This document shows, piece after piece, positions 24,099-36,227 of a stretch of DNA of 64,000 nt. The notes below the pieces were generated by a model. It ran no database searches and was not told where the DNA came from. It saw only the letters and a list, made by a program, of their open reading frames with translations. The DNA lies in contig JBCNJP010000006.1 in assembly GCA_039602395.1 (NCBI GenBank), positions 40,821,279 to 40,885,278 on the forward strand, in the 5' to 3' direction. Position numbers and translations under genes: made by a program. This DNA is from Deinandra increscens subsp. villosa (taxonomy: Eukaryota > Streptophyta > Magnoliopsida > Asterales > Asteraceae). Numbering within the stretch: position 1 is the first letter of the stretch; each line of letters opens with the position of its first letter.

Positions 24099-24336
24099 GT
24101 CAAACGATCGGACTTTCTCTGCGTATCGAAAGATCGATCTGATCGTTGTTCGTTTGACGTTCTGCTTTATTTTCTTTGGTGTTTCGTATAACTCATCGGA
24201 CTCTCTCTGCGTGTACGGGAGTACCGACGTGATTGTTGTTGGGTTATACAATTTTAACTTTTTTACTTTCTTATTTTGATAAATCCGAGGCCTTATCTGC
24301 GTATCGAAAGATCGACCTTAAGGTAGACGATTTAAC
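24099..24336 (+). other. Structured 3' RNA module (N1): three stem-loops
   Basis: Stem-loop 1 (24099-24158): arms GTCAAACGA/TCGTTTGAC, terminal hairpin ATC-GAAA-GAT. Stem-loop 2 (24186-24249): arms GTATAACTC/GGGTTATAC, terminal hairpin GTAC-GGGA-GTAC. Stem-loop 3 (24278-24336): near copy of the GTTAAATC/GATTTAAC arms, terminal hairpin ATC-GAAA-GAT. All share the internal CTCTGCGT on the 5' side and CGACCT-like DNA on the 3' side. Confidence 0.78.
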
Positions 24337-24873
24337 GTTCTTATTTCTTTTTGTATGGAACACAGTTGACAATATCTTGAATAATACTATGCAATTGTGA
24401 AAAATCACAAGTGCTATCACACAAAAGGAAAAAGAAAGTCAAACAGAAAATGTCTGAGTATGCCTGATAGTGTGGGGTACACTGGTCAAAGCAAATCTAA
24501 TCAATATCTTAACATATCCAAATGTTATGAGTACGATTATGCCTGAGTTTAATATGGACAAATTATACCGGCAATCAGCATGACTTATGTGTTTCAATTA
24601 ATTGAAATTAAAGTGTAGTTCAGTGCGTTATGACCAATATGATCCCGTATAGTGATCTTTTTCATACCAAAAATAGTGTTTGATTCTGTATTGTGATTTC
24701 ATTTCATTTCAGAAAAGAACAAACAGATTTTCGGTGTGTTTTAGCATAAACTTTAAAAAATCAAAAAGATTTTAGATTTGTTTTGACATAAACTTTCTAA
24801 AAGTCAAAAAGATTTTGTTTTTGCTTTATTTTCGATCTGATCAACATGTGATACAATCAATTTTCAAAATTTT

Positions 24874-24909
24874 ATCTTGGCGTCCCGAAGAGACGTTTTG
24901 CACCAAGAT
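24874..24909 (+). other. Distal conserved hairpin (N1)
   Basis: Arms ATCTTGG/CCAAGAT enclosing a CGTC/GACG inner stem with GAA in the loop. It lies about 260 bp before the 3' LTR. Confidence 0.6.
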
Positions 24910-25165
24910 TATTTAAATCTTGATGCAGGATGCTAAACTGCAAGAGATCACAACTTCAAGTCTTCTGAAGTTTGTTGATAAAGACCAGAGATACACCAGA
25001 CATTGTCAAGTATTCAAGATCAAGCTACGATTAAGTTGAGGAGGAGTTTCTTCGAAGATTTATTTCATCGGACGAACAGATTCTACACTTGAGGGGGAGC
25101 TTGGTTGAAGATACAAATTTGATGATGTAGAAGAGTAGAGATACTGCACATGACGAGGGGGAGTT

Positions 25166-25535
25166 TGTTGATACCTGATATGTGCGTCGTGTGAAGTATT
25201 GAGCAACGTGTGAAGTATCGAGCAAGGAACAAGTTAATGCCAAATTAGGTCTGGCCGAATCTGGTCCGAACCTGAAGTTCGGACTGGCCGAACCTCAGGT
25301 TCGGAGGGACTTCGGTGCAGCAGGCTATATATAGAAGTGTGTTCTTTGTATTGAGTAGTTCTGAGCGTGTGAGATTTCTGCTAAGTGTGTGTTCACAAGG
25401 TGTTTCTCTGTGTTGTGTTTCTGAGTGTTTACTGATTGTAATTGTTCTTCGTTGATCAATAAAACAATCAGTTAATTACGTTTCGATGTCCGTTTAGCTA
25501 GATCGAGTAGACGATCCGATGCTCATGCATTTTCA
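25166..25535 (+). repeat. 3' LTR of element N1
   Basis: 370 bp, preceded by the purine tract GACGAGGGGGAGTT (25152-25165). Confidence 0.92.
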
Positions 25536-25540
25536 AAAAC

Positions 25541-27405
25541 AATGGAAAGAAACCATCTGAAAAAGTTCAAATCGATGATGAAATAGTTCTGGTTGAAGTC
25601 CAAGCGGAACCAGTTTCTCCGGTTCAAGTTCAACCGGAAAACTCCATTTTAGAAACTGAGGAGAATACTGTGTCAGGGTCAAATGTAGCTGAAAATTCAG
25701 ATGATGCCATATCAAATGAGCTTAATTTAGAGAATCTGACCTACAATTCAGACACAAATTATCATGAAACAGTTGAAGTTTCAGATCCTGTATCACACTT
25801 TGATAATGTTGAGCTTGAACACATACTTCCTAGGCTCAACATACCATCAAATGGAAGAAGCCATGAGTTCCCCATGCAAGTAGATAGAAGAATCAACAAG
25901 AATCATCCTTTGGAGAATGTTATTGGAGATATGTTTGCACCCGTGTTAACAAGAAGTAAATCTGCTGATGCAAATATTTGTTTGCATGCTGCATTTCTGT
26001 CTCAAGAAGTACCCAAGAAGGTAGCTGAAGCCTTAGAAGACAACAGCTGGGTAGAGGCGATGAAAAAAGAATTATTTCAATTTAACAAGCAGAAAGTTTG
26101 GAAATTGGTGGATTTGCCTGCTGATGCAGAACCAATTGACACCAAGTGGGTGTTCAGAAACAAAAAGGATGACAGGGGCATTGTCATCAAGAACAAAGCA
26201 AGACTGGTGGTTCAAGGCTATGTACAGGAAGAAGACATTGATTATGATGAAGTGTTTGCACCGGTGGCTAGATTGGAGGCATTCAGAATTTTTCTAGCCT
26301 ATGCTGCCTTCAAAGACTTCCAAGTCTTCCAAATGGATGTCAAAAGTGCCTTCCTGTATGGCCTACTGGAACAAGAAGTGTATGTCAAGAAACCTCCTGG
26401 CTTTGAGGACCCTCATCATCCAAACAGGGTATGTAAGCTAATCAAAGCCATGTATGGCCTCAAACAAGCACCTAGAACCTGGTATGAAACTCTTTCAAAC
26501 TATCTTCTAGAGAATGGCTACAGGAGAGGAGCTATTGATAAAACACTGTTTACCAAAACTGTTGGTAAAGACATGTTGATGGTACAAATTTATGTAGATG
26601 ATATTATTTTTGGTTCATCTAATACTGTGTTGTGCAAGGAGTTTAAAAATTTGATGCAGTCAAAATTTGAAATGAGTTCCATGGGAGAATTAACATTCTT
26701 CTTGGGATTGCAAGTAAAGCAAACTGCAGCTAGGATCTTTCTGAACCAGTTAAAGTACATTCAATAGGATCACTGATGTATCTCACTGCACGTAGACCTG
26801 AGATCATGTTCAGTGTTTGCTTATATGCAAGATATCAGTCATCACCAAAGGAGTCACACATGCTAGCCGTCAAAAGAATTTTCATGTATTTAAAGGGTCA
26901 ACCAAAACTGGGTTTATGGTATCCCAAAAATTTTGACTTCTCTTTCAAGGCATTCACCGATAGTGGAGGGTGTGACATAAACAAGTAATCAACATCAGGC
27001 GGATGTTAGTTTTTGGGTGAAAGGCTTGTTTCCTGGCAGTGCAAGAAGCAAACTTGTGTTTCTACATCAACTGCTGAAGATGAGTATATTGCTGCTTCAA
27101 GCTGCTGCAGTCAAGTTCTTTGGATCCAAAATCAGATGTTTGATTATGGAATCACCTTCATGGAAACTCCAATTTTTGTAGCAAACAACAGTGCCATCTC
27201 CATCGTTAACAATCCAGTCAAACACTCCAAAATAAAGCCAATTGATATAAGGTATCATTTTATTAGTGATTGTGCAGAAAAGAATCTGATTAAGTTATTC
27301 AAATTTCATACTGATCATCAATTGGCTGACTTGTTTACCAAAGCTTTTTATGAGGCAATATTTGTCTACCTTATCACAGCCATTGGGATGATGAGCTTTG
27401 ACTAA
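25541..27405 (+). pseudogene. Reverse transcriptase and RNase H of element A, broken
   Basis: After a low-complexity linker, a frame open to 26767 carries a full copia RT core: WVEAMKKELFQF, WVFRNKKDDRG, ARLVVQGYVQEE, FQMDVKSAFLYG with the first catalytic Asp, GLKQAPRTWY, the catalytic YVDDIIFGS (about 26591-26617) and MGELTFFLGLQV. At about 26765 the sequence jumps to the SLMYLTARRPE segment; roughly 50 codons usually found between them are deleted and the frame shifts. RNase H follows to 27405 with FTDS (first Asp), STAEDEYIA and KPIDIRYH. The Asp of the usual ADNNSAI segment is changed (VANNSAI), and there is a stop at 26986-26988. RT and RNase H would copy the genomic RNA into cDNA; this copy cannot. 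Confidence 0.93.
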
Positions 27406-28158
27406 CACAAAACTTTTCACAGTTTTAATAAAAGAAAGGCTTGTGCTCAAGAGCCTGTCTCTTGATACAAAAAGAAAAGAAAAATGAAAATTTCTTGTGT
27501 TAATTAGAAAACATTTCAGTTCATAGTCAGTAGTTGCTGTCAAACTATGAAAAATTAACACAAATTTTCAAAAATCATGTGTTTTGGTTTTCCGGTCCAA
27601 GTTCTGGTTCAACCTGCGAGAATAATACTTTTGAAAATCTCCGGATGAACTTCAACCGGAAAAATGCTTTGTAAATTGTGTGGCAAAAGTTTTTGAAAAC
27701 AATTCTTCCAAGCGGAAAAATTATCCGATTGAAGTTTATATGGAAGAACTTTGGTGTTTAAAATAAAGGAGAAAATGGGTTCCGCTTGAACTTCCGGGTC
27801 AACAAGTCAAAGTCACTTTTTATTAAATTACCCGGAAGGCACATCTTTTTAAGCGGATACACATTTAATTACCCATTGAATTTTTAACCATTAAATATCC
27901 GAGGTTTCAGTAAATATCCTTTTTGGATAATGAGATGCTTTAACATGTTGTACCGTATAACCCATAAAGCACCAATCACATCAGTTACTGAATGGTTGGT
28001 CAAAACCTCTCTCCTCCACGTCACCGACGGAAAAGGGTAAAAAGCCCTAAATTACCGTCATTTCCCCATTTCTCTCAAACCTCACTCCGAAATTTCTCCC
28101 AAACTCTCCCCGTAACTTCCCAAAAACCATAAAATTTCTCTCAAGTTCGACATCAACA
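27406..28158 (+). other. Spacer between pol and extra ORF (element A)
   Basis: About 750 bp, homologous to 633-1384. It contains TTCAACCGGAA, CCAAGCGGAA and TTCCGCTTGAA motifs (about 27590-27800). No gene is visible; the CT-rich end may be a leader. Confidence 0.65.
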
Positions 28159-31100
28159 ATGGCTCCCAAGGCGAGTTCGAGTGGCAAAATGCCTGCCAGT
28201 GATTCAAGGTTTCCGGTGGAACATAACCTGGTGGCTTACCTTGAAGTACCCAGTAAAACCGACATGTACAACAACATGATTGACTTCCTCAAAAACTGTC
28301 ATCTTCATCACGCGCTGACAGTTGAAGCGGTGATCTTTGAAGAAATTATGGAGGAATTCTGGTCACATACTAGGGTTGCTGAAGGAGACAACGATAGTGA
28401 AAAGATTGTGTCAACGGTTCAAGGCATAACAGTGGAGATTGATGAAGCAAAAATTAGAAAAGTTCTGAGATTAAGGGATGAAGAAAGGTATGTGTTTGTT
28501 GACTCTCAAGTGTACCTACCTCTCTTCAGAGATATTGGTTACGGCGGTTCAATGGGAAGCAAAACCATCAAGAAGGGGCAACTGCCATATAAATGGAGAT
28601 TTTGGCCCACACTCTCCTGGTTTGCCTGACTCCCAAGAAAGGCGGGTTTGATGAACTCGCTGCTGAACAGGCATCAGCATTCTTTGCTATGGTCAAAGGT
28701 CAAAATTTTAACTTTTCCAAATTAATTTTCAAATGCCTTAAAACAAACATCACACCGGATTACTTTTACTTATATCCTAGATTTTTGACCTGTATTCTTA
28801 GGGAGGAATACCCTCAAATTGTTTGGGTGGTACAATTTTACATCCAAAACTCCTCACTGAGAAAACCTTTTTTAATCTTGCTTACAACAAGACAATTCTT
28901 CTTGAAAGGGATACTGACCATCCCCTGCCAATTTCAAGGCAGTTTCCTAATGAACCTGCTCAGGCAGAGGTTCAACCGGAAACTATGGTTGCAATTGAGC
29001 AACCTGCTCAGGATGACAGGACTACAAACCCAATAGTTCCTGATCTGACATCGGTCCCTGCTTCCTCTACCATTAAAACTTATCATTCCAAAAAGAGGAA
29101 AGCCTCCACTCAAACTATCACTGCCACTTCCTCATCCGAATCCCCTTCTGTCATTTTTAAAAGATAACGAAATGTGGTTATTAGGTCTCCTCCACTTATT
29201 ACCACTAACCAACATGAAGCTTCAAACCCCGCAAAAGGCAAAAGCCAAAGCGGAAACTAGTAAAAGTGGGATATTTTCTTAGGGATGAAGCTTCTTCTGA
29301 GGGGGAGTCATTAGAAATGGATGTACAATCCCCATCCTCAAGGTTTTCACCCTTGCAACCCCTATCACCTAGGAGTGACAGTGCACCCATTCTTGATCCA
29401 AATGAGGGTGTTATTAACTAACCAACCTCATTACATGAGAACATACTAATGGATCAAGACCCTACTGCACTGAACCCCCACTCCTCACCGGAGGTGAATC
29501 TCAGGAGTTTTGAAGAGATTCATGCAGAGCGGGCTGCTGCTTCCCATGTGTCCCCACTGGACCCTGGTGTCAGCAGTAACATAGATAAGACCCAAACCGC
29601 GGCAATCTTCTCTGTATCAGCACCCACAGGTCCTTCATTAGAACCAAGGGTTGTTAAGACAGCAGAAGAGAATCTCAGGAGCCAAGAAGCCACGGGTACC
29701 AGGGTTTATCAATCTTGGATTGATAACCTGGTTTTGTCCAATGATACTGGTAAAATGCCAGTTGAGGACAGCTATACACTACCTGATTTGACGAAACTGT
29801 ACCTAAATCTTCAAACACGGGTTAACTCTCTGAATGCCACTGTTACTACTTTGGTAAAGGCTGCTCCTACTTATGATGAGGCAGGTCCTTCAAACCCAAA
29901 CAAAGATGTTGATGAAGCTGATACTGTCAAATTGGGGTAGAAGTTGACTTCAGCACCTGCCATGATCGAAATAGAAGAATCTGACAGAATTTTGGCTGAA
30001 GTTAGAGCCACAGCCTTCAAGAAAGCTGGTGTCAATACCTTCACAGTTGAAAAAAGTTGGGTCAATATGAAGAGCAGTCTACTGATTGATATTTCTCCAT
30101 TTGAAGACCCCAACCTTACTGAGTTAGTTTAATCTTCCATGTTGATTGTTGGTGCTCTCCCTAAGCACATAAATATGATCACTAGACTGCTGAAATAAGT
30201 CATTTTTCTGGCTGAAAGAGCCAGTGATCACCCGGAGAAGAGCATCGCTTCCACCAGCAAGGCAACACCTGAAAATTTGAAAGATAGCACGGAAACATTG
30301 CCAGTGGTAACTACTACTGAAGGAGGTGATGAGAACATGATTGGAGAAGGAGAAGGGACTGAGGTGCTAGAATTAACAGATAAAGAACCTGAAGTCACCC
30401 AACCTCAGGTGGTGACTGAATGTCTACAAGAAGTTGGAGCGGATGTTCAACCAGAAGTTCAACCGGAAGTTCAACCGGAACCGAAAACACAGGTTGAGGC
30501 AATTCTGATCGATGAAAATACCCTGATCCAGTACATGGCCATGGTCACTCAATATTTGGGTCCGATCAACTCCCTGTAGTTCAACCGGAAGAACAGTTGA
30601 GTGATGAAGTTGAAGGCATAGCAGAAACATTAATAGCTTTGAGGAGCACAGAACAAGTTCAAGCTGAAGACCAGTTCAACCTGCAAATATCAGAACCATT
30701 CAGCAGGTTGTTCAAACTCCTGAATCTGAAGCTATGAATAAAATGATGGAAGATGCCAGAATGGCTGCTGAAGATGAAAGGATAGCAAGGGAGCTTCAAG
30801 AGGAATTGGATCTATTTTCACAGGACTGGGTTGTAGAAAGCCTGCTTGAAGAAGCTAAGCAGAGGTCCTTCAACTGGAGATTGAGGGAATATAATTTGGA
30901 TGCCATGACTGAAGCTGAAAGGCAAAGGCTAATATCTATTGCCTCTCAGATGCCCACCAAACTGGTGAAGAATGATGAGAACTACCTGCTGTTAACAAAG
31001 GTAAAGAGGGTCCTAGTTGTCAGAAATTTGAAATCTGAGGAAGAGGTTGCTCAGATGAAGGTAAGGGAGTTAAGCAATTTAATTGACTCAATATTTCAAG

Positions 31101-32209
31101 AGCTCAAAGGAGATGTAGCTGCTGTGAACCCAAAGCTGGTGTTGCCCCCACCTTCAGAATTTACTTCAGGTATGGCAGCTAACTTAAATGTTAAACCGGA
31201 ATTCACTAATGATGCAGATATCCTACCTCCACCTTCCTTCTTCTTTAACCCAAACCCTACACCAACAGCTACTTCATCAGCATATCAGTCACTTGCCATC
31301 ATACCATATAAGCCACCCTCAATATCCAAGAAGGTAGCCACCAAATTTTATAACCCAAGGTATAGAACAGATAGCTTCACTCCAATTGTCCCCTTTAAGA
31401 AGAAACCTGCTCCCACCAAAGATTTCTCAGATATCTTCCCACCAACTCCTCCTTCAAGCCCTACACCTGAAGCCAGTAGACCACCAACTCAAACATCCTT
31501 GCCTCCACTCACCAACAGAGAACCTTCTACCACTACCACTCCTGTCCCTCCAATCAAATCAACTGATACCCAACCTGGTCCCTCTTCTCCCTCATCAAAG
31601 GGTAAAGCCCTAGTTGAAAAGGAATCAGCAGATGAGTCCAATGAGGAAAGTAAAATGAGAAAGAGGAGACTGGTGCATCACAAAAGAAAGAAAGAACAAA
31701 GGCCCAAGAAGAAAGGTCCCCCAAGAAAAAACAAAATTGTTGGGTGGACAGTAAATGAAGACAACTTTGACTTCAAATTTCAACTCCTGAATGGCACTTC
31801 TAGAGTGGTTAATGCACATATTGCCACTAGAATGCTTGACATATTCCAACTGACAGATATTTATGCCAAACTGAGAGACATCATGAGTCCTACCAGAGCA
31901 GAGCTCCTACTGAGAATGAGCATAGAAACCAAAGTGATCGAGCATGGAATGCCTTCTAAAGCTCAAGGCTATGATGATATTGAAGAAGTGTCTACCAGTC
32001 CGATAAAATTTGTTATCTGGGAAGAAGAAGAAAAGTTATTCTATGTGCACAAGGCAGATAGCTCATTTACCACTCATGAAGCAATCAATGTTCAAGAACA
32101 GTGGACTGAACAAGATTGGGAAGATCTTAAACATGTGAAAGTCACCATGACTAACATGAATGTTCTTTCGAAGGATGTGAATGCAGGTATCAAATCCTTT
32201 AATAAGTAA
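28159..32209 (+). pseudogene. Extra ORF (env position) of element A, broken
   Basis: ATG 28159 (MAPKASSSGKMPASDSRF) to stop 32207-32209, about 1,350 codons if uninterrupted. Frameshifts lie near 28620 and 28830; stops include 29165, 29938 and 30130. The last 491 codons (30734-32209) are fully open. Regions in order: a globular N-terminus (about 150 residues); a Pro/Ser/Thr-rich middle with a short VQPE repeat near 30445-30485, which is also a DNA repeat of GTTCAACCGGAA; a helical charged region (about 30740-31100); a Pro-rich stretch; a Lys/Arg block (KRKKEQRPKKKGPPRKNK, about 31681-31736) that may be a nuclear signal; and an acidic C-terminus. There is no membrane helix or signal peptide. 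Sireviruses are known to carry ORFs in this position, but the function is unknown. Confidence 0.85.
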
Positions 32210-32288
32210 GTCAAGGAGAAGATCATTTTTGGGTACAAGTCAGTTTTTGAAGATAGACTTTGAAGTTGAAGAATAATTTGACAGCATC

Positions 32289-32303
32289 AGCTTAGGGGGA
32301 GAT
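32289..32303 (+). promoter_or_regulatory. Polypurine tract of element A
   Basis: AGCTTAGGGGGAGAT directly before the 3' LTR; plus-strand primer. Confidence 0.88.
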
Positions 32304-32966
32304 TGTAAGGAATATCGCTTTGGAGATTTCCAGCTGAAAGCCAGTTTTGATGTTTTCCGGTTGAAGTTGAAGTTCAAGCGAAAGTCTCAACTTCGAGCGG
32401 AACCGACAGTTCAAGCGGAAGAAGCATTTTTGTCTGTTAGCGAATATTCCGGGTGAACTCGATTATCTACCAGATAATGAGTTCAACCGGACTTTTCCTG
32501 AGATGTCTTTTCAGTAGTCCAATCCTGCAAAAGCTTCTCGGTTGCTTCCAAATCTATCAAAGCCGCTCTCCAAATATAGGTTGTTGCTGTTGATACTCAA
32601 GATATTCCAATTGTTGAAGTTTATTCTTTTGGTAGTTTGTATTTGACTTTGTAGTTAACGGTTTAGATTAAATCGTTCGAGATCAATGGTTGTCATTGAT
32701 CTCATCAGCATTATGTATAGCATTAGTTAGCTCTAGTTTACACACGGTTCTTGATCACCTTGTAATAGTGTAACTTTGAGTTAATGCAAATAATGCCGAG
32801 TATTTCTTACTTCGTTGTTACTATACTTATGCAAATCAAACACTACCTAATACAAGAGAACTAAAATCAGCTCAAGTAAAGTGAAATATAACTTTAATTC
32901 CGCAGGGTTATATTTACAAGTAGAGGGTTCTTGTTTAGTTAAAGTCTAACTAATTTCGATCCTACA
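32304..32966 (+). repeat. 3' LTR of element A
   Basis: 663 bp, followed by the TSD AGATT (32967-32971). Confidence 0.95.
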
Positions 32967-33344
32967 AGATTAGTCATGCACATTTACAGATTATACAAGT
33001 ACCTACAACCTTTAGACTTAATCTATCCATGGCAGATAAACGTATATGCTGATGTACTATCATTTGTCGCATTTGTCAGATCAATTTCTCATTTTTTCAA
33101 TTTTTTATATCTTCCAATTTCTCGCCCTAAAATTTAACAAACTCTATTTTTTTGAATTTTCCAAATCTTTCTCCCCCTAAAAATATGAAAAGAAGAAAAT
33201 GAATAACAAAAATGAAAAGGATCAATCAACACTTGACACATTTTTTAAAACGATATTTTTGAACATCAATTTTTCAAAGATAGGAACGATGCATTTTAAC
33301 TTAAATCAACCGCAAGTATCTCACTGTCAGCAATATTTTAATTA

Positions 33345-35600
33345 CTAACCAGTCTTCTTGAAATACCTGCATACACTGGAACATAATAAGTCTTTTAAAC
33401 CGCGACCCCCCTCCACGGTTGTGGGTCGACCAGTGTCTTCAACAGAATCTGTGTTGGTCGTAAAGACAATTTTTGGTCTCCATTCTTGTATTGGTTTTGA
33501 TATTTCTAGTGAGCCATTGTCAACGGATGAGTGGCAATCAGAACTACTACCTAACTTTTCCGAATTAAGCTTCTTTTTCCAGAAAAATTTAGTATTCGGC
33601 ATTAGTTCATTAAAAATAATGCCATCAAAATTAACATATTTTGTATTTTTGGCATTTGATGATGAATTCTTGTTAGTCGTAGGACAATTCTTAGCACAAC
33701 AGCCTTTCTTACGACAAACATAATAAAGTCGACGATTAGTTTGAGTGATTGAAACTGGTTTTCCAAACTAATTAGTCGAACATTCATCATGAACTTTTGA
33801 AATCACAGGTTTAGATTTCTTTGGTTTTTTTAGATTTTTGAAAACATTTTGCATAATCATAAAAGCCATAATCAGCTCCATAACCAAAGAATTTATCTCG
33901 ATGATAAAACCTGTTAGATTTAGCGGAATAAGATGAATCCCAATTTTTACCGCCTGATGGTATAGCATCAGAATACAAGAAGACTCTTTAGAAGAAATTT
34001 TCATTTATAGATGGAGGAGACACTTTCTTCTTCCAAAATTGAGGCTTTTTATTTGAGAACACCGTTTGTTTCCTTTTCTACTCAGATTTGAACTCTTTTT
34101 TGTTGTAATTTGTCATTGGAACTCCTTTTCCTTCATATCCCAATCCACCATTCTTCCGCATAGTATATTCTTTCATAGAATGACCTTGATATGCTAGACG
34201 ATAAAATCCATCTTTGATACCTTTAACACTAACTTCCTTATTCAGTAAAGATTCATCAATCACAATATCAGAAAAATCAGGAATCTTCACATGTTCAGGT
34301 TTGCCTTCAAAAAATTTATGAGCATCAAGAAAAATAGATTTTGAATCAAACTTTGGAACCTTGTTTGAAACAAATATTCTTTCATCCTTGTTCTTTTTCT
34401 GAGACTTTGATTTCTTTGATTTTTCTGACTTAACACCATCTCCTGCTGGATAATCTTGCAACTTATGACTTGAATTGTCATTAGATGTTGTTTTCTAACC
34501 AAACAGTAGAGCATGAACTTCATGATTATTAACATTTTACTAGGTTTGCCATCTCGCTCCAGATGATACAAATAATTCTGAAGCACAATTGAAGTATTGC
34601 AATTTGCAAGTTTTCGTTGCAGATCAAGCAGTTCAATCTTTACTTCAGAAATGCTAGTATTAGCTTCTGGTAACTCCTTTTGAGCAGTGATCAATTTTTC
34701 AGACAATTGATTATATTTATGCTTTTGAACATACATTCTATCACATTCATCAAGCACTTCTTTTGTAACCTTTTTCACTTTGTTTTGAAGATCATCAACA
34801 TCTGCTTTCAAAACTTTATTCTCACTAACTAATTCAATCTTCTCAAAAGCTAGAGCTTCATTTTCAATTGAAAATCTTTTAGCTGTTGCAGCAAGTTCAT
34901 CGCTTTGTTCTTGAAGATAATTAAGCTTGTCCTTTGATTTGACATATAAAGCGTCAAAATCTTCATTAACTTCTTTTTCTTTAGCTTTAGCTTTCTCGCA
35001 TTCCTCAATCAATACTTTCTTCTCTTTCAACCATTCTTCATTTATCCTAGCAAATTCAAAACAATTTGAGCATGATGCAAATACATCCTTTTGAATTTCT
35101 GCAACTAAATCATCACAAACTTTATTTTCCATTTCTCCACTTCTTTCAGAATAACAATTTTTTCAGTCAACTTTGCCACTTTCTTTTCTAACTCCTCAAC
35201 TTCATCTTTGTTATCCTTTGTTGACATTGAATTTCAATGAGTTGCATATTTTGATATTCACAAATTATTTTCAGATTGTCCCACAATACATTCGATTTTC
35301 CACCAATCCTTAAAATACACAAGTAACTCTGTTGATAATCCCAACTTAATAAACTCATATACCTTCTTTTCATTTTCAAACTGCTTCTTTTTTCGCATTT
35401 GTAAGATCTCTTCTCCATTTAGGTTCTCTAGAAGAATCAATTGGATAAACATATAAGTCCTTAATCGAAATTCACAAATCTTTATCCACACCATTAATAT
35501 ATGTTTTAAACATTCGTGTCCAATGAGAATAATCTTCAAATCTTAACAATTATGGCACTTCTTGTCCATGATTAGCAACAAATCTTTCGATATTTTCCAT
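33345..35600 (-). pseudogene. Gag of element C, heavily degraded
   Basis: Start ATG at 35600 on the minus strand (MENIERFVANHGQEVP, then a stop), matching the start position after the shared leader. The N-terminal Gag domain is short and broken (LLRFEDYSHWTRMFKTYI region). A coiled-coil part is open at 34287-35132 (ENKVCDDLVAEIQKDVFA onward) with a frame change near 34500 and a Lys/Ser-rich block. The second zinc knuckle near 33670-33720 is damaged: the first Cys is Tyr and the His is Cys. The end retains the DTGRP signature (about 33415-33430). The first knuckle is not recognisable, so there is an internal deletion. No pol follows. Confidence 0.75.
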
Positions 35601-36227
35601 TTTGAAAACTTAAAACTCAAAAACGAAGGTCTTAAAAATGGATTTTGGGTATCAAAACGGAGGATAATGGTCATAAGGCGAGTAAAAGTGTTGATCACTC
35701 CGAGACGGTCGCTTTGGCTGGTATTAGCTCCCGTAACTCTCAACGGTTCCCAAGTTACGCCAATTTTAGTGAGACAACCCAAAAATCCTGAACTTGTCTG
35801 AACTGGTCCGAACTGACACTATACGAAGTGAGCCAAACTGAACCCGAACTGAAAACAAGTTATCCGAACCAATCCAAACTGTGACTTTGGGTACACGAAC
35901 CGGTATCCGAACTGAACTTATACGAACTGAGACTTTGGTTGAACTAACTGACCCGAACTTAACCAAACTGGAACTTTGGTTTACTGAACTAAAGCGAACT
36001 CACCCGAACTACGACTTTAGTTAACGGTTATTTTCAGATCTGAAGTTCATCAACTGAACTGAAACGAACTGAACATATTCGGGTACAAAATTTACGATCT
36101 TCGACAGATTTGAATGAGATTTGCAGGAGTCAATGAGATTTTAGCAACAGGAATGTTTCAGAAATTAATTGGACTCGAAAAGCTCAAAAATTGACCTGTT
36201 TTTTGTTTTATAGAAAAACACTCGGTT
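35601..36227 (-). other. Leader of element C
   Basis: On the minus strand it contains the conserved leader block with the stem CGTAACT/AGTTACG (plus-strand 35732-35759) followed by GGGAGCTAATACCAG, as in B and F. Nearer the lost 5' end (about 35790-36075) are many degenerate GAACT/ACTTTGG-type repeats that echo motifs in its LTR. No gene is visible. Confidence 0.65.

Larger units (their letters stand above)
19279..25535 (+). mobile_element. Element N1: complete gag-only retrotransposon
   Basis: Two 370-bp LTRs (TGTTGATACC...GCATTTTCA) lie at 19279-19648 and 25166-25535. The flanking 5-mers are CAAAC (19274-19278) and AAAAC (25536-25540), an imperfect TSD. Inside are a primer site, a 476-bp leader, a long gag (20139-23424) and about 1.7 kb of non-coding 3' DNA. 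No protease, integrase, RT or RNase H sequence is present anywhere in it. I count about 14 LTR differences (about 3.8%). It inserted between the integrase and RT of element A. The 3' region contains several AGGGGGAG purine tracts (about 23690, 23708, 25092 and 25155). Confidence 0.9.
12558..32966 (+). mobile_element. Element A: complete Sirevirus-like element with extra ORF
   Basis: Two 663-bp LTRs (12558-13220 and 32304-32966) are flanked by a perfect TSD AGATT (12553-12557 and 32967-32971). Inside are a primer site for initiator tRNA-Met, gag, protease, integrase, RT, RNase H, a spacer, a roughly 4-kb extra ORF and a polypurine tract. Insertions J and N1 interrupt integrase and the integrase-RT linker. 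I count about 28 differences between the LTRs (about 4.2%). All coding parts carry stops, frameshifts or deletions, so it is inactive. It inserted into the 3' region of element C. The RT and RNase H resemble the SIRE/Maximus (Sirevirus) lineage. Confidence 0.93.

Noticed and set aside
24099..24158. Hammerhead-type ribozyme in the stem-loops (CTGAT and GAAA are present)
   Set aside because: The required CUGANGA core, GAAA placement and three-way junction are not there; GAAA is a terminal loop.
28159..32209. Calling the extra ORF an envelope gene
   Set aside because: No signal peptide, membrane helix or fusion-like segment is visible.
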